A DNA stretch of 64,000 nucleotides from Pseudomonas sp. DNDY-54 (GCF_019880365.1 NZ_CP082271.1:2046001-2110000), one strand, 5' to 3'. Positions 41,640 through 51,391 are shown, numbered from the stretch's first letter. The notes: generated by a model not told the origin, from the letters alone. A program made the numbers and translations.

Positions 41640-43118
41640 TTAGCGGGTCAGCAGGAGATCAAGCGTGCCGCTCACGCCCAGTGTGCGCAAGCGCAGAAGG
41701 TTTCGCTCGAACGCGTCGCGGAATGCCGAGGAGCGTGGGATCTGCGCGCCGAAAATTTCCTCTCGGCCCAGCAATCGCTCGGCGAGCCCGTCGTCTTCCG
41801 CGACCAGGGACTGGCAGAACGAAGCGCGAGGGTCCGGAATACGGTAGGTGACTTTGTTCTCGTCGACACCACGCAGGTACAGCGCCCACGCCGCCACTAC
41901 CAGCGCGGCGCGTTCAAGCTCGGCCTTGTCCGCGATGAGGCGGTTGATGGTTGGCACCGTGAACTTCGGGAATTTCGAGGAGCCATCGGAGCAGACGCGC
42001 TCCAGTTGATCGGCGATAGCGCAATTGGAGAAGCGGTCGATTAGCGTCTGCTTGTAGAGCGTCAAGTCGATGCCGGGCACGGCGGCCAGCTGCGGCGTGA
42101 CGTCCTTATCCATGTACTGGCGGATGTACTCGACGAACAGCGGATCGGCCATGGTTTCATGCACGAACCGATAGCCGCGCAGGAATCCCAGATAGGTCAG
42201 CGCGAGGTGGCTGCCGTTGAGGAGTTTGATCTTCATCTCCTCGTAGGGCGATACGTCATCGGTGAACTGCACGCCAACCTTCTCCCAGGCGGGGCGTCCC
42301 GCGACGAACTTGTCCTCCAGCACCCACTGCACGAAGGGTTCGCAAACCACGGGCCAAGCGTCATCCACGCCATGTTCCTGCCTGAGGGCCTTGCGGTGCG
42401 CGGCGCTGGTCATCGGTGTAATGCGGTCGACCATCGCGTTGGGGAAGCTGACGTTCTGGGCGATCCAGTTTGCCAGGTCCGCATCGACCAGATTGGCGAA
42501 CGCCAGGGTTGCCGTGCGGGTAACGTCGCCGTTATGGGGCAAGTTATCGCAGGACATGATGGTGAATGGGCCGATACCTTCGCCGCGGCGCTTGGCAAGC
42601 GCCGCGCATAGCAGGCCGAACACGCTGATGGGCGTTCGCGGGTGCTCCAGATCATGCTGAATCTGCGGCAGTTGCGCATTGAACTGGCCGGTGCTGTCGT
42701 CGAGGCAGTAGCCCCCTTCGGTGATGGTCAGCGAGACAATGCGGATCACCGGATCGGCCAGTCGGGCGACGACCGCTTCGGAGCCGTGCTCGCCGACCAG
42801 CATCATGTCCCGAATGCTGGCAAGAACGCGCACTTCGGTGTCCGGTCTATCGTCCAGTTCTATCAGCGTATACAGGTAGTCCTGGGAGGCGAGCGCGTCA
42901 CGCATGGCCACTTCATCGGCGCGTGTGCCGACGCCACAGATGCCCCAGTCAAGCCCCTCGCCGGTGTTCATGAGGGCATCGGTATACGCTGCCTGGTGAG
43001 CGCGATGAAATCCGCCAACCCCTATGTGCGCGATGCCGGCCGTAACCTCGTCTATCGCGTAGGCCGGGCGGGAAATGTGGGCCGGCAGCTGTGGCAGATT
43101 CTGTTGCTTCAACTTCAT
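41640..43118 (-). CDS. mtlD: Mannitol 2-dehydrogenase
   Basis: This 492-residue polyol dehydrogenase converts mannitol to fructose and arabitol to xylulose with NAD. The NAD-binding block GVGGFHRAHQAAYTD is near residue 34. The catalytic lysine, asparagine and histidine appear in KIKLLNGSH with the K-x4-N-x2-H spacing of the long-chain family. The length agrees with the Pseudomonas fluorescens enzyme. It lies in the same transcript as the ABC transporter genes, downstream of mtlK by 97 bases. Confidence 0.94.
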   Translation of the reverse strand: MKLKQQNLPQLPAHISRPAYAIDEVTAGIAHIGVGGFHRAHQAAYTDALMNTGEGLDWGICGVGTRADEVAMRDALASQDYLYTLIELDDRPDTEVRVLASIRDMMLVGEHGSEAVVARLADPVIRIVSLTITEGGYCLDDSTGQFNAQLPQIQHDLEHPRTPISVFGLLCAALAKRRGEGIGPFTIMSCDNLPHNGDVTRTATLAFANLVDADLANWIAQNVSFPNAMVDRITPMTSAAHRKALRQEHGVDDAWPVVCEPFVQWVLEDKFVAGRPAWEKVGVQFTDDVSPYEEMKIKLLNGSHLALTYLGFLRGYRFVHETMADPLFVEYIRQYMDKDVTPQLAAVPGIDLTLYKQTLIDRFSNCAIADQLERVCSDGSSKFPKFTVPTINRLIADKAELERAALVVAAWALYLRGVDENKVTYRIPDPRASFCQSLVAEDDGLAERLLGREEIFGAQIPRSSAFRDAFERNLLRLRTLGVSGTLDLLLTR

Positions 43119-43215
43119 GTCAGGCCTCGCTGGGCTAAGTTTCGAAAAGCCGACGGCGTCATCGCCGCCGTAGGGAGCAGCGATTCGCCGGGATTGAATC
43201 GGGACGGGTTACCCG

Positions 43216-44319
43216 TCAAGCGGCCTGTTGCAGAGATTGGCCGACGGCCAGCCCATCGCCGTCGAACAGGTGGCAATGCGCGGCATCGAGAGTCAGCTTC
43301 AGTGATTCGCCATAACGAGGCGTGAAATCGCCACGGATGCGCATGGTCAACGGCTCGTTCGCCTGAGTGATGACATGGCAGTAGGTGTCGCTGCCCAGTC
43401 GTTCGCTGACGTCGGCTTTGACCTCAAGCTGACAGTTGCCATCGGTACTGCGGTTGAGATGCTCGGGGCGGATACCCAGAGTGACGACGTCCCCCACCGC
43501 GAGTGATGGGCCGCTGCGCGGCAGGTACAGCCGGCAGCCTGCATCCAGTTCCACTTCGCATCCGGTGGCGTCGACCTGGCTGATGCGGCCCTTCAAGAAG
43601 CCCATCTTTGGCGTGCCGAGGAAACCTGCGACGAACAGGTTGGCGGGGTTGTGGTAGAGCTCCATGGGCGAACCGACCTGCTCGATACGCCCACCGTTGA
43701 GCACCACCACTTTGTCAGCCAGCGTCATGGCCTCAACCTGGTCATGGGTCACGTAGATCATGGTCGCCTGCAATTCCTGATGCAGACGTGACAGCTCAAG
43801 GCGCATCTGCACGCGTAGCGCGGCGTCGAGGTTCGACAGCGGTTCGTCGAAGAGGAACACCTTGGGGTTGCGCACGATCGCGCGGCCAATCGCGACACGC
43901 TGCCGTTGCCCGCCGGAGAGCTGCCGAGGTTTGCGTTCGAGCAGTGGCTCGAGTTCGAGCGTACGGGCGGCGGCTTCGATCTTGCGGGCGACGTCCTGCT
44001 TGTCGGCCCCGGCCAGGTCGAGGGCGAAGGACATGTTCTTGCGCACCGTCATGTGGGGGTAGAGCGCGTAGGTCTGGAACACCATGGCCAGGTCGCGCTT
44101 GGCGGGGCTGACATCGGTGATGTCGCGGCCGTCCAGTTCGATTCGGCCGCTGCTGACTTCCTCAAGGCCGGCGATCAGCCGGAGCAGGGTCGACTTGCCA
44201 CAGCCGGACGGGCCGACGAATACCACGAACTCGCGATCGCGAATGTCCAGGTCGATGCCCTTGATGATGTCGTTGCCGTCGAAGCTTTTCTTCAAGTTGC
44301 GGACTTTAAGGTCTGCCAT
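43216..44319 (-). CDS. mtlK: Polyol ABC transporter ATP-binding protein
   Basis: This 367-residue ATPase is of the MalK/UgpC type and energises the mannitol transporter. Walker A GPSGCGKST, the signature LSGGQRQR and VFLFDEPLSNLD are all present, with the regulatory C-terminal domain from about residue 235 (TLGIRPEHL). AAGGA lies upstream. The gene is between mtlG and mtlD in the operon. The C-terminal extension in MalK-type proteins often contacts regulators, but I see nothing specific here. Confidence 0.93.
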   Translation of the reverse strand: MADLKVRNLKKSFDGNDIIKGIDLDIRDREFVVFVGPSGCGKSTLLRLIAGLEEVSSGRIELDGRDITDVSPAKRDLAMVFQTYALYPHMTVRKNMSFALDLAGADKQDVARKIEAAARTLELEPLLERKPRQLSGGQRQRVAIGRAIVRNPKVFLFDEPLSNLDAALRVQMRLELSRLHQELQATMIYVTHDQVEAMTLADKVVVLNGGRIEQVGSPMELYHNPANLFVAGFLGTPKMGFLKGRISQVDATGCEVELDAGCRLYLPRSGPSLAVGDVVTLGIRPEHLNRSTDGNCQLEVKADVSERLGSDTYCHVITQANEPLTMRIRGDFTPRYGESLKLTLDAAHCHLFDGDGLAVGQSLQQAA

Positions 44320-44367
44320 GTTCGAATCCTTTTATTCTTGTCGATCTTGTTAATACCGCGGCGACGG

Positions 44368-45201
44368 TTACTTCACGGCGCCGAACGACAGGCCACGGAC
44401 CAGCTGCTTCTGGCTGATCCAGCCGAAGATCAGGATGGGTGCGCAGGCGAGGGTGGATACGGCCGAAAGCTTGGCCCAGAACAGCCCCTCAGGACTGGAG
44501 TACGAGGCGATCAGCGCGGTCAGCGGGGCGGCATTGGATGACGTAAGGTTCAATGACCAGAACGCCTCGTTCCAGCACAGGATCAACGACAGCAGCATGG
44601 TCGAGGCGAGGCCGCCTTTGCTGATCGGCAAGAGCACGCGAACCATTTCCTGCATCAGGGTGGCGCCGTCCATCCGGGCCGCTTCGAGAATGTCGCGGGG
44701 AATGTCCTTGAAGTAGGTGTAGATCATCCACACCAGGATCGGCAGGTTGATGAGGGTGTAGATGATGATCAGCACCGTGCGGCTGTCGAGCAGGCCGAAC
44801 TGCTTGGCCAGCAAATAGATAGGCACCAGCACACCCACCGGCGGCAGCATTTTGGTGGAGAGCATCCAGAGCAGTGTGCCCTTGGTCCGCTTGGTCTCGT
44901 AGAACGCCATCGAGTAGGCCGCCGGAATGGCGATCAGCATGCCCAGCGCGGTCGCGCCAAACGAGATGGTCACCGAGTTCCAGGCGTACTTGAAGTAGCC
45001 GCTGCGATCCTGGATCTGCAGGTAGTTCTCCAGCGTCGGCGTGAAGATGAACTGCGGCGGCGTGGCGAACGCGTCGATCTCGGTCTTCAGGCTGGTCATC
45101 AGCATCCAGAAGATCGGGAAGAACAGCAGCAGGGCCACGGCCCAGGCAAACAGCCCGACCACTAGCGTATTGAGGCGGCGACTTTGTTTGAGCGTCAGCA
45201 T
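44368..45201 (-). CDS. mtlG: Polyol ABC transporter permease
   Basis: This 277-residue inner-membrane permease has six hydrophobic segments and the sugar-permease coupling motif EAARMDGATLMQEMVRVLLPISKGG near residue 190. The extreme N-terminus is basic (LKQSRRLNTLV). It pairs with mtlF, which ends ten bases upstream of its start, to form the channel. GAGGA sits before the ATG. Substrate is inferred from the adjacent dehydrogenase genes. Confidence 0.93.
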   Translation of the reverse strand: MLTLKQSRRLNTLVVGLFAWAVALLLFFPIFWMLMTSLKTEIDAFATPPQFIFTPTLENYLQIQDRSGYFKYAWNSVTISFGATALGMLIAIPAAYSMAFYETKRTKGTLLWMLSTKMLPPVGVLVPIYLLAKQFGLLDSRTVLIIIYTLINLPILVWMIYTYFKDIPRDILEAARMDGATLMQEMVRVLLPISKGGLASTMLLSLILCWNEAFWSLNLTSSNAAPLTALIASYSSPEGLFWAKLSAVSTLACAPILIFGWISQKQLVRGLSFGAVK

Positions 45202-45211
45202 CGGTCTGTCC

Positions 45212-46156
45212 TCAGTATTTTTCGGTGAGATTCTTGCCGAGCATCCGCACCAGGATGATCGCCGCGATATTGGCGATGACCACCGCGATCAGGCCGCCGG
45301 CTGAGGCCATGCCGACGTCGAACTGCAGCAGCGCCTGGTTGTAGATCAGGTAGGCAAGGTTGGTCGATGCGTAGCCGGGACCACCGCTGGTGGTGGTGAA
45401 GATTTCGGCAAAGACCGAGAGGAGGAAGATGGTCTCGATCATCACCACCACGGCAATGGGACGTGCCAGGTGCGGCAAGGTCAGGTGCCAGAAGATCGCG
45501 ATTGGGCCGGCGCCATCGAGGCGGGCGGCTTCCTTCTGCTCCTGATCGAGGGACTGCATGGCGGTCATCAGGATCAGGATCGCGAAGGGCAGCCATTGCC
45601 AGGACACGATAATGATGATCGAGAACAGCGGGTGCTGCGCCAGCCAGTCCACTGGCTGTGCATTGAAGAACTTCCAGACAGCGGCAAGGATTCCCGAGAC
45701 AGGGTGATAGATCAGGTTCTTCCAGACCAGCGCGCTGACGGTCGGCATGATGAAAAACGGCGAGATCAGCATGACCCGAACGATGCCGCGCCCGGCGAAG
45801 TCCGCCGCCTCTAACAAAGCCGAGATCAAAACACCGAGCACGACGCTGATCAGCAGCACGCTGCCAACCAGCAGCAAGGTGTTGGTCATGCCCGGCATGA
45901 AGCCGGCGTCGGTCAGGAAGTAGTGGAAATTCTCCAATCCGACGAAATCATTCTCGCCGGGGTAGAGCAGGTTGTAGCGAATCACCGAAAAGTAGACGGT
46001 CATCGACAGCGGAACCAGCATCCACAGCAGCAACAGCGCAACGGAAGGGCTGACGAGGAACCAGCTGGGACCGAACCGGCGTGGCTTGCGCTCGCTCGGC
46101 TCGCTTGCCGCATCGGTAATGGGCGCCTTGGGCAAGGCTGTGGTCGTAGTGGCCAT
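45212..46156 (-). CDS. mtlF: Polyol ABC transporter permease
   Basis: This 314-residue permease starts at ATG 46156 (GGAG upstream), not the more distal 46216. A polar N-terminal tail of about 30 residues precedes six hydrophobic segments. The coupling loop EAARLDGAGPIAIFWHLTLPHLA is near residue 215. It lies 96 bases after mtlE and ten before mtlG. The heterodimer with MtlG is expected from gene order. Confidence 0.92.
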   Translation of the reverse strand: MATTTTALPKAPITDAASEPSERKPRRFGPSWFLVSPSVALLLLWMLVPLSMTVYFSVIRYNLLYPGENDFVGLENFHYFLTDAGFMPGMTNTLLLVGSVLLISVVLGVLISALLEAADFAGRGIVRVMLISPFFIMPTVSALVWKNLIYHPVSGILAAVWKFFNAQPVDWLAQHPLFSIIIIVSWQWLPFAILILMTAMQSLDQEQKEAARLDGAGPIAIFWHLTLPHLARPIAVVVMIETIFLLSVFAEIFTTTSGGPGYASTNLAYLIYNQALLQFDVGMASAGGLIAVVIANIAAIILVRMLGKNLTEKY

Positions 46157-46252
46157 GGGCGTGCTCCGACAGAAAGAAGGCCATAAGGGCTCGGGCGAGC
46201 CCTGTCCGGTGTTCACCTTCCGCTAGGGAAGGGACATTGCATGCTTGGACGC

Positions 46253-47563
46253 TTACTTGGGATAGCCGGCGCGCTTCATTTCCCGTGTGGTCGACTGCTG
46301 CACGGCGGTGAGCATCTGCTCGACCGGCATCTGACCAGTGAGCGCCGCTGAGAACATCTTGCCGACCTGGGTGCCGATGGCCTGGAACTCCGGAATGGTC
46401 ACGAGCTGAATGCCGACGTAGGGCACTGGCTTGGCTGAGGGTGAGGCTGGATCCGCCTGTTTCAGCGACTCGAGGGTGATCTTGGCGAACGGGGCAGCGG
46501 CCATGTATTCGTCGCTGTAGGTAGACTCGCGAGTACCCGGCGGTACGTTGGTCACGCCATCGGTTTCTGCAACCAGTTCGGCGTAATCCTGAGAGGTCGC
46601 CCAGGCCGCGAAGGTTTTGGCCGCTTCCTGCTTCTTGGAGCTGGCCGGGATGGCAAGGGCCCAGGAGTAGAGCCAAGCGGAGCCTTTGTCAGTGGTTTGC
46701 TGCGGGGCAAAGGTGAAGCCGACTTTGTCTGCGACCTTGCTCTGGGAGGTATCAGTGACGAAGGAGCCCGCCACGGTGGCATCGACCCACATGGCGCACT
46801 TACCGCTATTGAACAACGCCAGGTTTTCGTTGAAGCCGTTGCTGGACGCGCCCGGCGGGCCGTACTTGCCCAGCAGGTCCACGTAGAAATTGGCGGCTTT
46901 AGTCCACTCTGGTCCGTTGAATTCCGGCTGCCATTTTTCATCGAACCAGCGCGCACCGAACGAGTTGGCAACGGTGGTGACCAGCGCCATGTTTTCGCCC
47001 CAACCAGCCTTGCCGCGCAGGCACATGCCGTACTGCTCTTCACCTGGTTTGTGCAGCTTTTCGGCGAACTCGGCCATTTGGGTCCAGGTCGGGTGCTCTG
47101 GCATGTCCAGCCCGGCCTGTTCGAACAGGTCGGTGCGGTAGTACGTCATCGAGCTTTCTGCATAGAACGGCAGCGCATACAAGGTGCCATCGACCGACAA
47201 GCCTTCACGCACCGAGGGGAAGACGTCATCGAGGTTGTAGTCATCAGGCAAATTGGTCATGGGGGCGAGCCAGCCTTTATCGCCCCAGAGTGACGCTTCG
47301 TACATGCCGATGGTGAGCACGTCGAACTGGCCGCCCTGGGTGGCGATGTCCGTGGTCAGGCGCTGGCGCAGGACGTTCTCTTCCAGAACGACCCAATTGA
47401 GGTCGATGTCGGGGTGCTGTTCTTCGAAGGTTTGCGAGAGGCGTTGCATGCGGATCATGTCCGCGTTGTTCACCGTGGCAACCGTGACGGTTTCGGCGGT
47501 TGCATGCGTCGCGCCGATCATTGCAATACAGGTGGGACCAAGCAGCAGTTTGGCGAATTTCAT
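46253..47563 (-). CDS. mtlE: Polyol ABC transporter binding protein
   Basis: This 436-residue periplasmic binding protein starts at ATG 47563, with GAGGAG upstream. A signal peptide ends near THATA-ET. The mature part is a family-1 sugar-binding fold with DIDLNWVVLEENVLRQRLTTD and MTYYRTDLFEQAGLDMPEHPTWT. Four features show that it is the polyol type: position, the divergent-like regulator upstream, the downstream dehydrogenase, and the length. It heads the mtlEFGKDY operon; the 309-base gap upstream of it carries candidate MtlR sites. Confidence 0.93.
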   Translation of the reverse strand: MKFAKLLLGPTCIAMIGATHATAETVTVATVNNADMIRMQRLSQTFEEQHPDIDLNWVVLEENVLRQRLTTDIATQGGQFDVLTIGMYEASLWGDKGWLAPMTNLPDDYNLDDVFPSVREGLSVDGTLYALPFYAESSMTYYRTDLFEQAGLDMPEHPTWTQMAEFAEKLHKPGEEQYGMCLRGKAGWGENMALVTTVANSFGARWFDEKWQPEFNGPEWTKAANFYVDLLGKYGPPGASSNGFNENLALFNSGKCAMWVDATVAGSFVTDTSQSKVADKVGFTFAPQQTTDKGSAWLYSWALAIPASSKKQEAAKTFAAWATSQDYAELVAETDGVTNVPPGTRESTYSDEYMAAAPFAKITLESLKQADPASPSAKPVPYVGIQLVTIPEFQAIGTQVGKMFSAALTGQMPVEQMLTAVQQSTTREMKRAGYPK

Positions 47564-47872
47564 TTGGGACTCCTCTTCCGCAGCCAGACGGCGGAAGCGC
47601 TTATTGTTTTTGTTGTTGCTCGCGTACTGCGGTACGAGCGTCTCGCATGTATTACAACCCTGAGGCGACAGGCTCACAAAGCCCTGGCTGCACAAAATTA
47701 GGTACTTTTTTGCACTTGCTAAGGACGTGAGTCCCGCTAGCGGATGGCCGTCGCGGCGAAACGAGACCCGCTAGTAACGCCTTATCAGCGGGGGCTTTGA
47801 TCCGTTTGATTGGTGTCAGAGCTGAGTCTTAGACGGGAGGACGGCGGCGGTTTAGTCGCGCAAGAAAGCGTA
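47564..47872 (-). promoter_or_regulatory. mtlE upstream region with two candidate AraC-type sites
   Basis: There is no gene in this 309-base stretch between mtlR and mtlE. It holds a 26-base imperfect palindrome (47689-47714, halves starting TGCA-N-AAAA, 10 of 13 positions paired) and a direct repeat GAG-T/A-CCCGCTAG at 47729-47740 and 47763-47774, 34 bases apart. Either could be bound by MtlR. A possible minus-strand -10 (TAATAC) lies near 47650. Confidence 0.5.
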
Positions 47873-48778
47873 TTAGCCAGCGAGGTTCTGCTCGGTTAGC
47901 CGTTGTTCGACCAGCCGCCGGTAGCAAGACGGTGTCATGCCTTTGAGTTGCTGGAAGCGACGGTTGAAGTTGGACAGATTATTGAAGCCCGATTCGAAAC
48001 AGATGTCCGTCACCGGCTTGTCCTGATCGAGCAACAATTCGCACGACTTGCTGATCCGTAGACTGTTGACGAATTCGACGTAGCAGCGGCCGGTCGCACG
48101 CTTGAAGAATCGGGAGAAATACGTTGGCTTCATGCCGAGGTGGCTGGCGACCTCTTCGAGCGGTAGCTCGCGCATGTAATTGTCGAAGATGTAATTCACC
48201 GCCATGTTGGTTCGATCGGCGTGATGCTCGTCGCTCAGCTGCGCAGAGGTTGCTCCTGACAGGAGCTGGTAATCGTCGCAGCGAGCAAGCAGCTCGAGCA
48301 TGATCAGGAAGTAGCCGAGGCGAGTGGCGCCACTGCTGTCGGCGATCTGCTGCATCAGTTGGCGCGCCTGCAGGATGGTGTGTGGGCAGCGAAACTCGAT
48401 GCCATAGCGAGAGCGCTCAAGCATCGGTGTAAAGCTGCGAAGCTCCGAAAAGACGCTATGACCCGCCTCGAAAATTTCGTCAGTGAAGTTCACCAGCATG
48501 TCGCGCTTGGCGACCACTTCGCCTTCCTCCATCTGGCTGATCCAGTTGTGCGGCAGGTTGGGGCCGGTCAGAAACAAGCTGTTTGGTACGAAATTACCGA
48601 CGTAGTCGCCGACGAATACCTTTCCAGAACTCGCGATGATCAGGTGCAGCTCATATTCCTTGTGGTTGTGCCACCGCACCAGTGGGCATGGGAAGCCATG
48701 CTCCCGATAGATCAACGAGTTGCCGTGATGATCGTCCATCAGTTCGTATGAGGGGTCGGCGATCTTTAGCGTTTTCAT
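47873..48778 (-). CDS. mtlR: AraC-family regulator of mannitol genes
   Basis: This 301-residue regulator starts at ATG 48778. The first 170 residues form a cupin-like sensing domain (LVRWHNHKEYELHLIIASSGKVFVGD), and the last 100 residues carry two helix-turn-helix motifs: LPLEEVASHLGMKPTYFSRFFKRATG and DKPVTDICFESGFNNLSNFNRRFQQLKG. The position, length and gene order fit MtlR of P. fluorescens, an activator of the mannitol operon. Here it is transcribed in the same direction as mtlE and downstream of mtlZ. Confidence 0.92.
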   Translation of the reverse strand: MKTLKIADPSYELMDDHHGNSLIYREHGFPCPLVRWHNHKEYELHLIIASSGKVFVGDYVGNFVPNSLFLTGPNLPHNWISQMEEGEVVAKRDMLVNFTDEIFEAGHSVFSELRSFTPMLERSRYGIEFRCPHTILQARQLMQQIADSSGATRLGYFLIMLELLARCDDYQLLSGATSAQLSDEHHADRTNMAVNYIFDNYMRELPLEEVASHLGMKPTYFSRFFKRATGRCYVEFVNSLRISKSCELLLDQDKPVTDICFESGFNNLSNFNRRFQQLKGMTPSCYRRLVEQRLTEQNLAG

Positions 48779-48846
48779 GCCTGGTTCCGTCGTCCTTATT
48801 GTTGTCCCCATGGGTTATAGACGCTCATGACCAAGAGGCCAACCGT

Positions 48847-49782
48847 TCAGGCAATTTCGTATCGGTAGGGTAGGTCTGGACCCCGCCGGGAACAGGTGAT
48901 CGCGGCGGCCCGGGTTGCAAACAGTAACAGCGCCTGCAGCTGCTCGCGGCCGATGGTTGCCAGTGTTGAAGCGGTATCCAGCCCGTGCGTGTGGAGATAA
49001 CTCAGCAAGGCGGCCTGGAAGGTGTCACCCGCTCCCACGGTATCGAGCACCGTAACGGCACTTGCGTCAGCGTGGAGCGCGCCATGACGTCTGCTGAACA
49101 GGTCGGCACCGTCGCCGCCACGCGTCAGAACAACCAGCTCGCAAGACCCGTTCAGCCAGCGTTGAGCCACGTCTTCCGGTGCTTCGTCGGGGTAAAGCAG
49201 CGTCAGGTCTTCATCACTCACCTTGATCAAGTGAGCAAGCTCGGCGAATGCCTCGATCCGTTCGCGCCAGCGGGCCAGATCCGGCTCGACGTTGAGGCGG
49301 ATATTCGGGTCGAGGGAGATCAGCCGACGTCCTTGTTCGCGGCGTATCAATGCCAGCAATGTGTCAGCGATTGGCGCAACCACCAGCGCGTAGGAGCCGA
49401 CGTGTATGCCGCGGATTTCATCAGTGAGCGGGGCGAGATGCGCATCCTGAGGGAGGCGATCAGCGCAGCCTTCTCCCCGGAAGCTATAGACAGGGGAGCC
49501 GTTAGCGCCGAGGGCGACCATTGCAAGCGTTGTGGGGGCATCGAAGTCGACCAGAAAGCGCCTGTCCACATGTTCCTCTTCGAGCACCCTGCGCAGCTGC
49601 TGGCCGAAAGGGTCGCGCGATATGCCGGTGAACAGGGCTGACGGCGTTCCCAACCGGGCGAGCCCCACCGCGACATTGAACGGAGAGCCGCCTGCTACGG
49701 CTTCCAGGCTCAGTCGATTGAGATGGCTGCCAGCCGGTGATGCAAAAACGTCAAACAAGGCTTCGCCGCATACGAGATACAT
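48847..49782 (-). CDS. mtlZ: Fructokinase (PfkB family)
   Basis: This 311-residue sugar kinase starts at ATG 49782 and phosphorylates fructose made by mannitol dehydrogenase. The ribokinase-family signatures are GGSPFNVAVGLARLG near residue 33 and the anion-hole/catalytic DTVGAGDTFQAALLSYL near residue 255, with VLTRGGDGADLF before it. In the P. fluorescens group the fructokinase gene is at the end of mtlEFGKDYZ; here it is instead upstream of mtlR, so the locus is rearranged. Confidence 0.9.
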   Translation of the reverse strand: MYLVCGEALFDVFASPAGSHLNRLSLEAVAGGSPFNVAVGLARLGTPSALFTGISRDPFGQQLRRVLEEEHVDRRFLVDFDAPTTLAMVALGANGSPVYSFRGEGCADRLPQDAHLAPLTDEIRGIHVGSYALVVAPIADTLLALIRREQGRRLISLDPNIRLNVEPDLARWRERIEAFAELAHLIKVSDEDLTLLYPDEAPEDVAQRWLNGSCELVVLTRGGDGADLFSRRHGALHADASAVTVLDTVGAGDTFQAALLSYLHTHGLDTASTLATIGREQLQALLLFATRAAAITCSRRGPDLPYRYEIA

Positions 49783-49889
49783 GGTCGTGTCCACTGGGGG
49801 AGATGCCTTGAGCTTAATCGCGGGCAATGCGACACAACAGTACACAGGGCGCTACCGACCGATACGATATTGCACAGCGCGTGACTCAG

Positions 49890-51263
49890 TCAGTAGACCC
49901 AGACTTCAACGCGGCGATTCTTGACGCGGCCGCTTAAAGTATTCGAAGCGACTGGAAGTTCGTCGCCTAATCCGTTGATTTCCTTTACAAGAATTCCGCC
50001 GCGCGCGAGCTCACGGCGTACCGCCATTGCACGAAGCTTGGAGAGCAAGGCCGTACGGGCCGGATCGCCTCGTGCATCGCCGAAGCCCACCAGCACTGCC
50101 GAATGCATCGTCTTGTCAGTGTGCTGCAGGTAGTCGATCAGACGGCTGAGATCCCGCAGGGCTTTGTTGTCCAGACGGGCGCTGCCCTCGTCAAACCGAA
50201 AGTTGACGGTCAGGCGCTGTGCCTGGCTGGCGAGCGCCTGGTATGACGGCGGCATGCTTGGGCCTGCGGTCATCCCTATCGCCTCGATTGCCTGGCCGAT
50301 GTAGCCTGACTTGGCCACGATGGCTTGCCCGGCCGTGCTGTGAACAAACGCGAGGAACGCTTGGGTCCAATCAGACTGCTGCGTGGGATTGGCATAGAAA
50401 AACAGGCGCCGTGACAGGGGGTAATCTTCGGTCGCGACCAGCGCGGTAGAGGGCAGCATCGGGTTGGAGTCACCATCAGCAATGGCCAATGCCTTCGAGC
50501 CCCCAACCGAGGCGAGGCCAACAAAGCCGAGCGCGCCGGGACGGGCGCTGATCATCTTCGACAATTGGTCATTGGACTCGTAGCGTGCAGCGCTCGCGGC
50601 GAGCGTCTTGCTTTGTGCGGCGAGCACCAGTTCCTTGAACGTATCGTAGGTGCCGGACTGATCATCACGCGCGTGTATCTCGACCGCGAGATCGTCGCCG
50701 CCCAGCTCTCGCCAATTTGTAATCTCGCCGGCAAACAGGCCGGCAACCTGCTCGACGCTGAGCGAAGTGATCCGGTTGCCGGGGTGAACAATGATCGCCA
50801 ACCCATCGATGGCGATGATTTGCTCAGCCGTTGCGCTACGAAGATCGCCCAGTCCGGCAAGGCCATCCAACTCGCTGCTCTTGATTGGGCGCGAGGCAGC
50901 CGCTAGATCGGCAGAACCGTCTTGCAGTCCGGAGAAGCCAGTACCGGTGCCGTGAGCCGCGATCAGGGCACGCAGCGTGTGTCCGGACGTGTCGATGGCG
51001 CTGACGACTTGCTCGTTCGCGCGACCAGCCGGCGCAATGCGTACCGACCGCAGCCCCTGTGCTTCAAAGAGTCCGGCAACCAGCATCGGGGCCAACTTTG
51101 CGCCTACGGTGTTCGAACCCTGTATGCGCAGCACCGGGCCGTCATCCGCAGGCAGTGCCGGCATGGCGCTGAATGCCGGAGCCGCACCGATCCAGAACAG
51201 GCCAAGCAATGCCGAGCGCAGCACCCGTTTCCCTAAGGTGTCTGCAGACGCAGAAAATGCCAT
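49890..51263 (-). CDS. PstS-like binding protein fused to an OmpA domain
   Basis: This 457-residue envelope protein starts at ATG 51263 with GGGAG upstream and a signal peptide ending near PAFSA. Residues about 45-330 are a PstS-type phosphate-binding fold (LRIQGSNTVGAKLAPML, SSELDGLAG, EITNWRELGG, ARDDQSGTYDTFKE). Residues about 345-457 are an OmpA-like peptidoglycan-binding domain (FRFDEGSARLDNKA, GFGDARGD, SGRVKNRRVEV). Anchoring a phosphate-binding module to the cell wall is unusual, although Pseudomonas relatives share it. No pst transporter genes are nearby, so it probably senses or traps phosphate and is not a transporter component. That role is inferred. Confidence 0.88.
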   Translation of the reverse strand: MAFSASADTLGKRVLRSALLGLFWIGAAPAFSAMPALPADDGPVLRIQGSNTVGAKLAPMLVAGLFEAQGLRSVRIAPAGRANEQVVSAIDTSGHTLRALIAAHGTGTGFSGLQDGSADLAAASRPIKSSELDGLAGLGDLRSATAEQIIAIDGLAIIVHPGNRITSLSVEQVAGLFAGEITNWRELGGDDLAVEIHARDDQSGTYDTFKELVLAAQSKTLAASAARYESNDQLSKMISARPGALGFVGLASVGGSKALAIADGDSNPMLPSTALVATEDYPLSRRLFFYANPTQQSDWTQAFLAFVHSTAGQAIVAKSGYIGQAIEAIGMTAGPSMPPSYQALASQAQRLTVNFRFDEGSARLDNKALRDLSRLIDYLQHTDKTMHSAVLVGFGDARGDPARTALLSKLRAMAVRRELARGGILVKEINGLGDELPVASNTLSGRVKNRRVEVWVY

Positions 51264-51391
51264 GCGGTGAATCTCCCTTTCAAAGAAGCGGGGAGATTAA
51301 GACGCTTTGTTTACGGTTATGTGACGACGGGCCGGTGCCACGCGGATATCGGCGTGAATTCTCGAATTGGCAGGCGGCCCGAGCCATGGTC

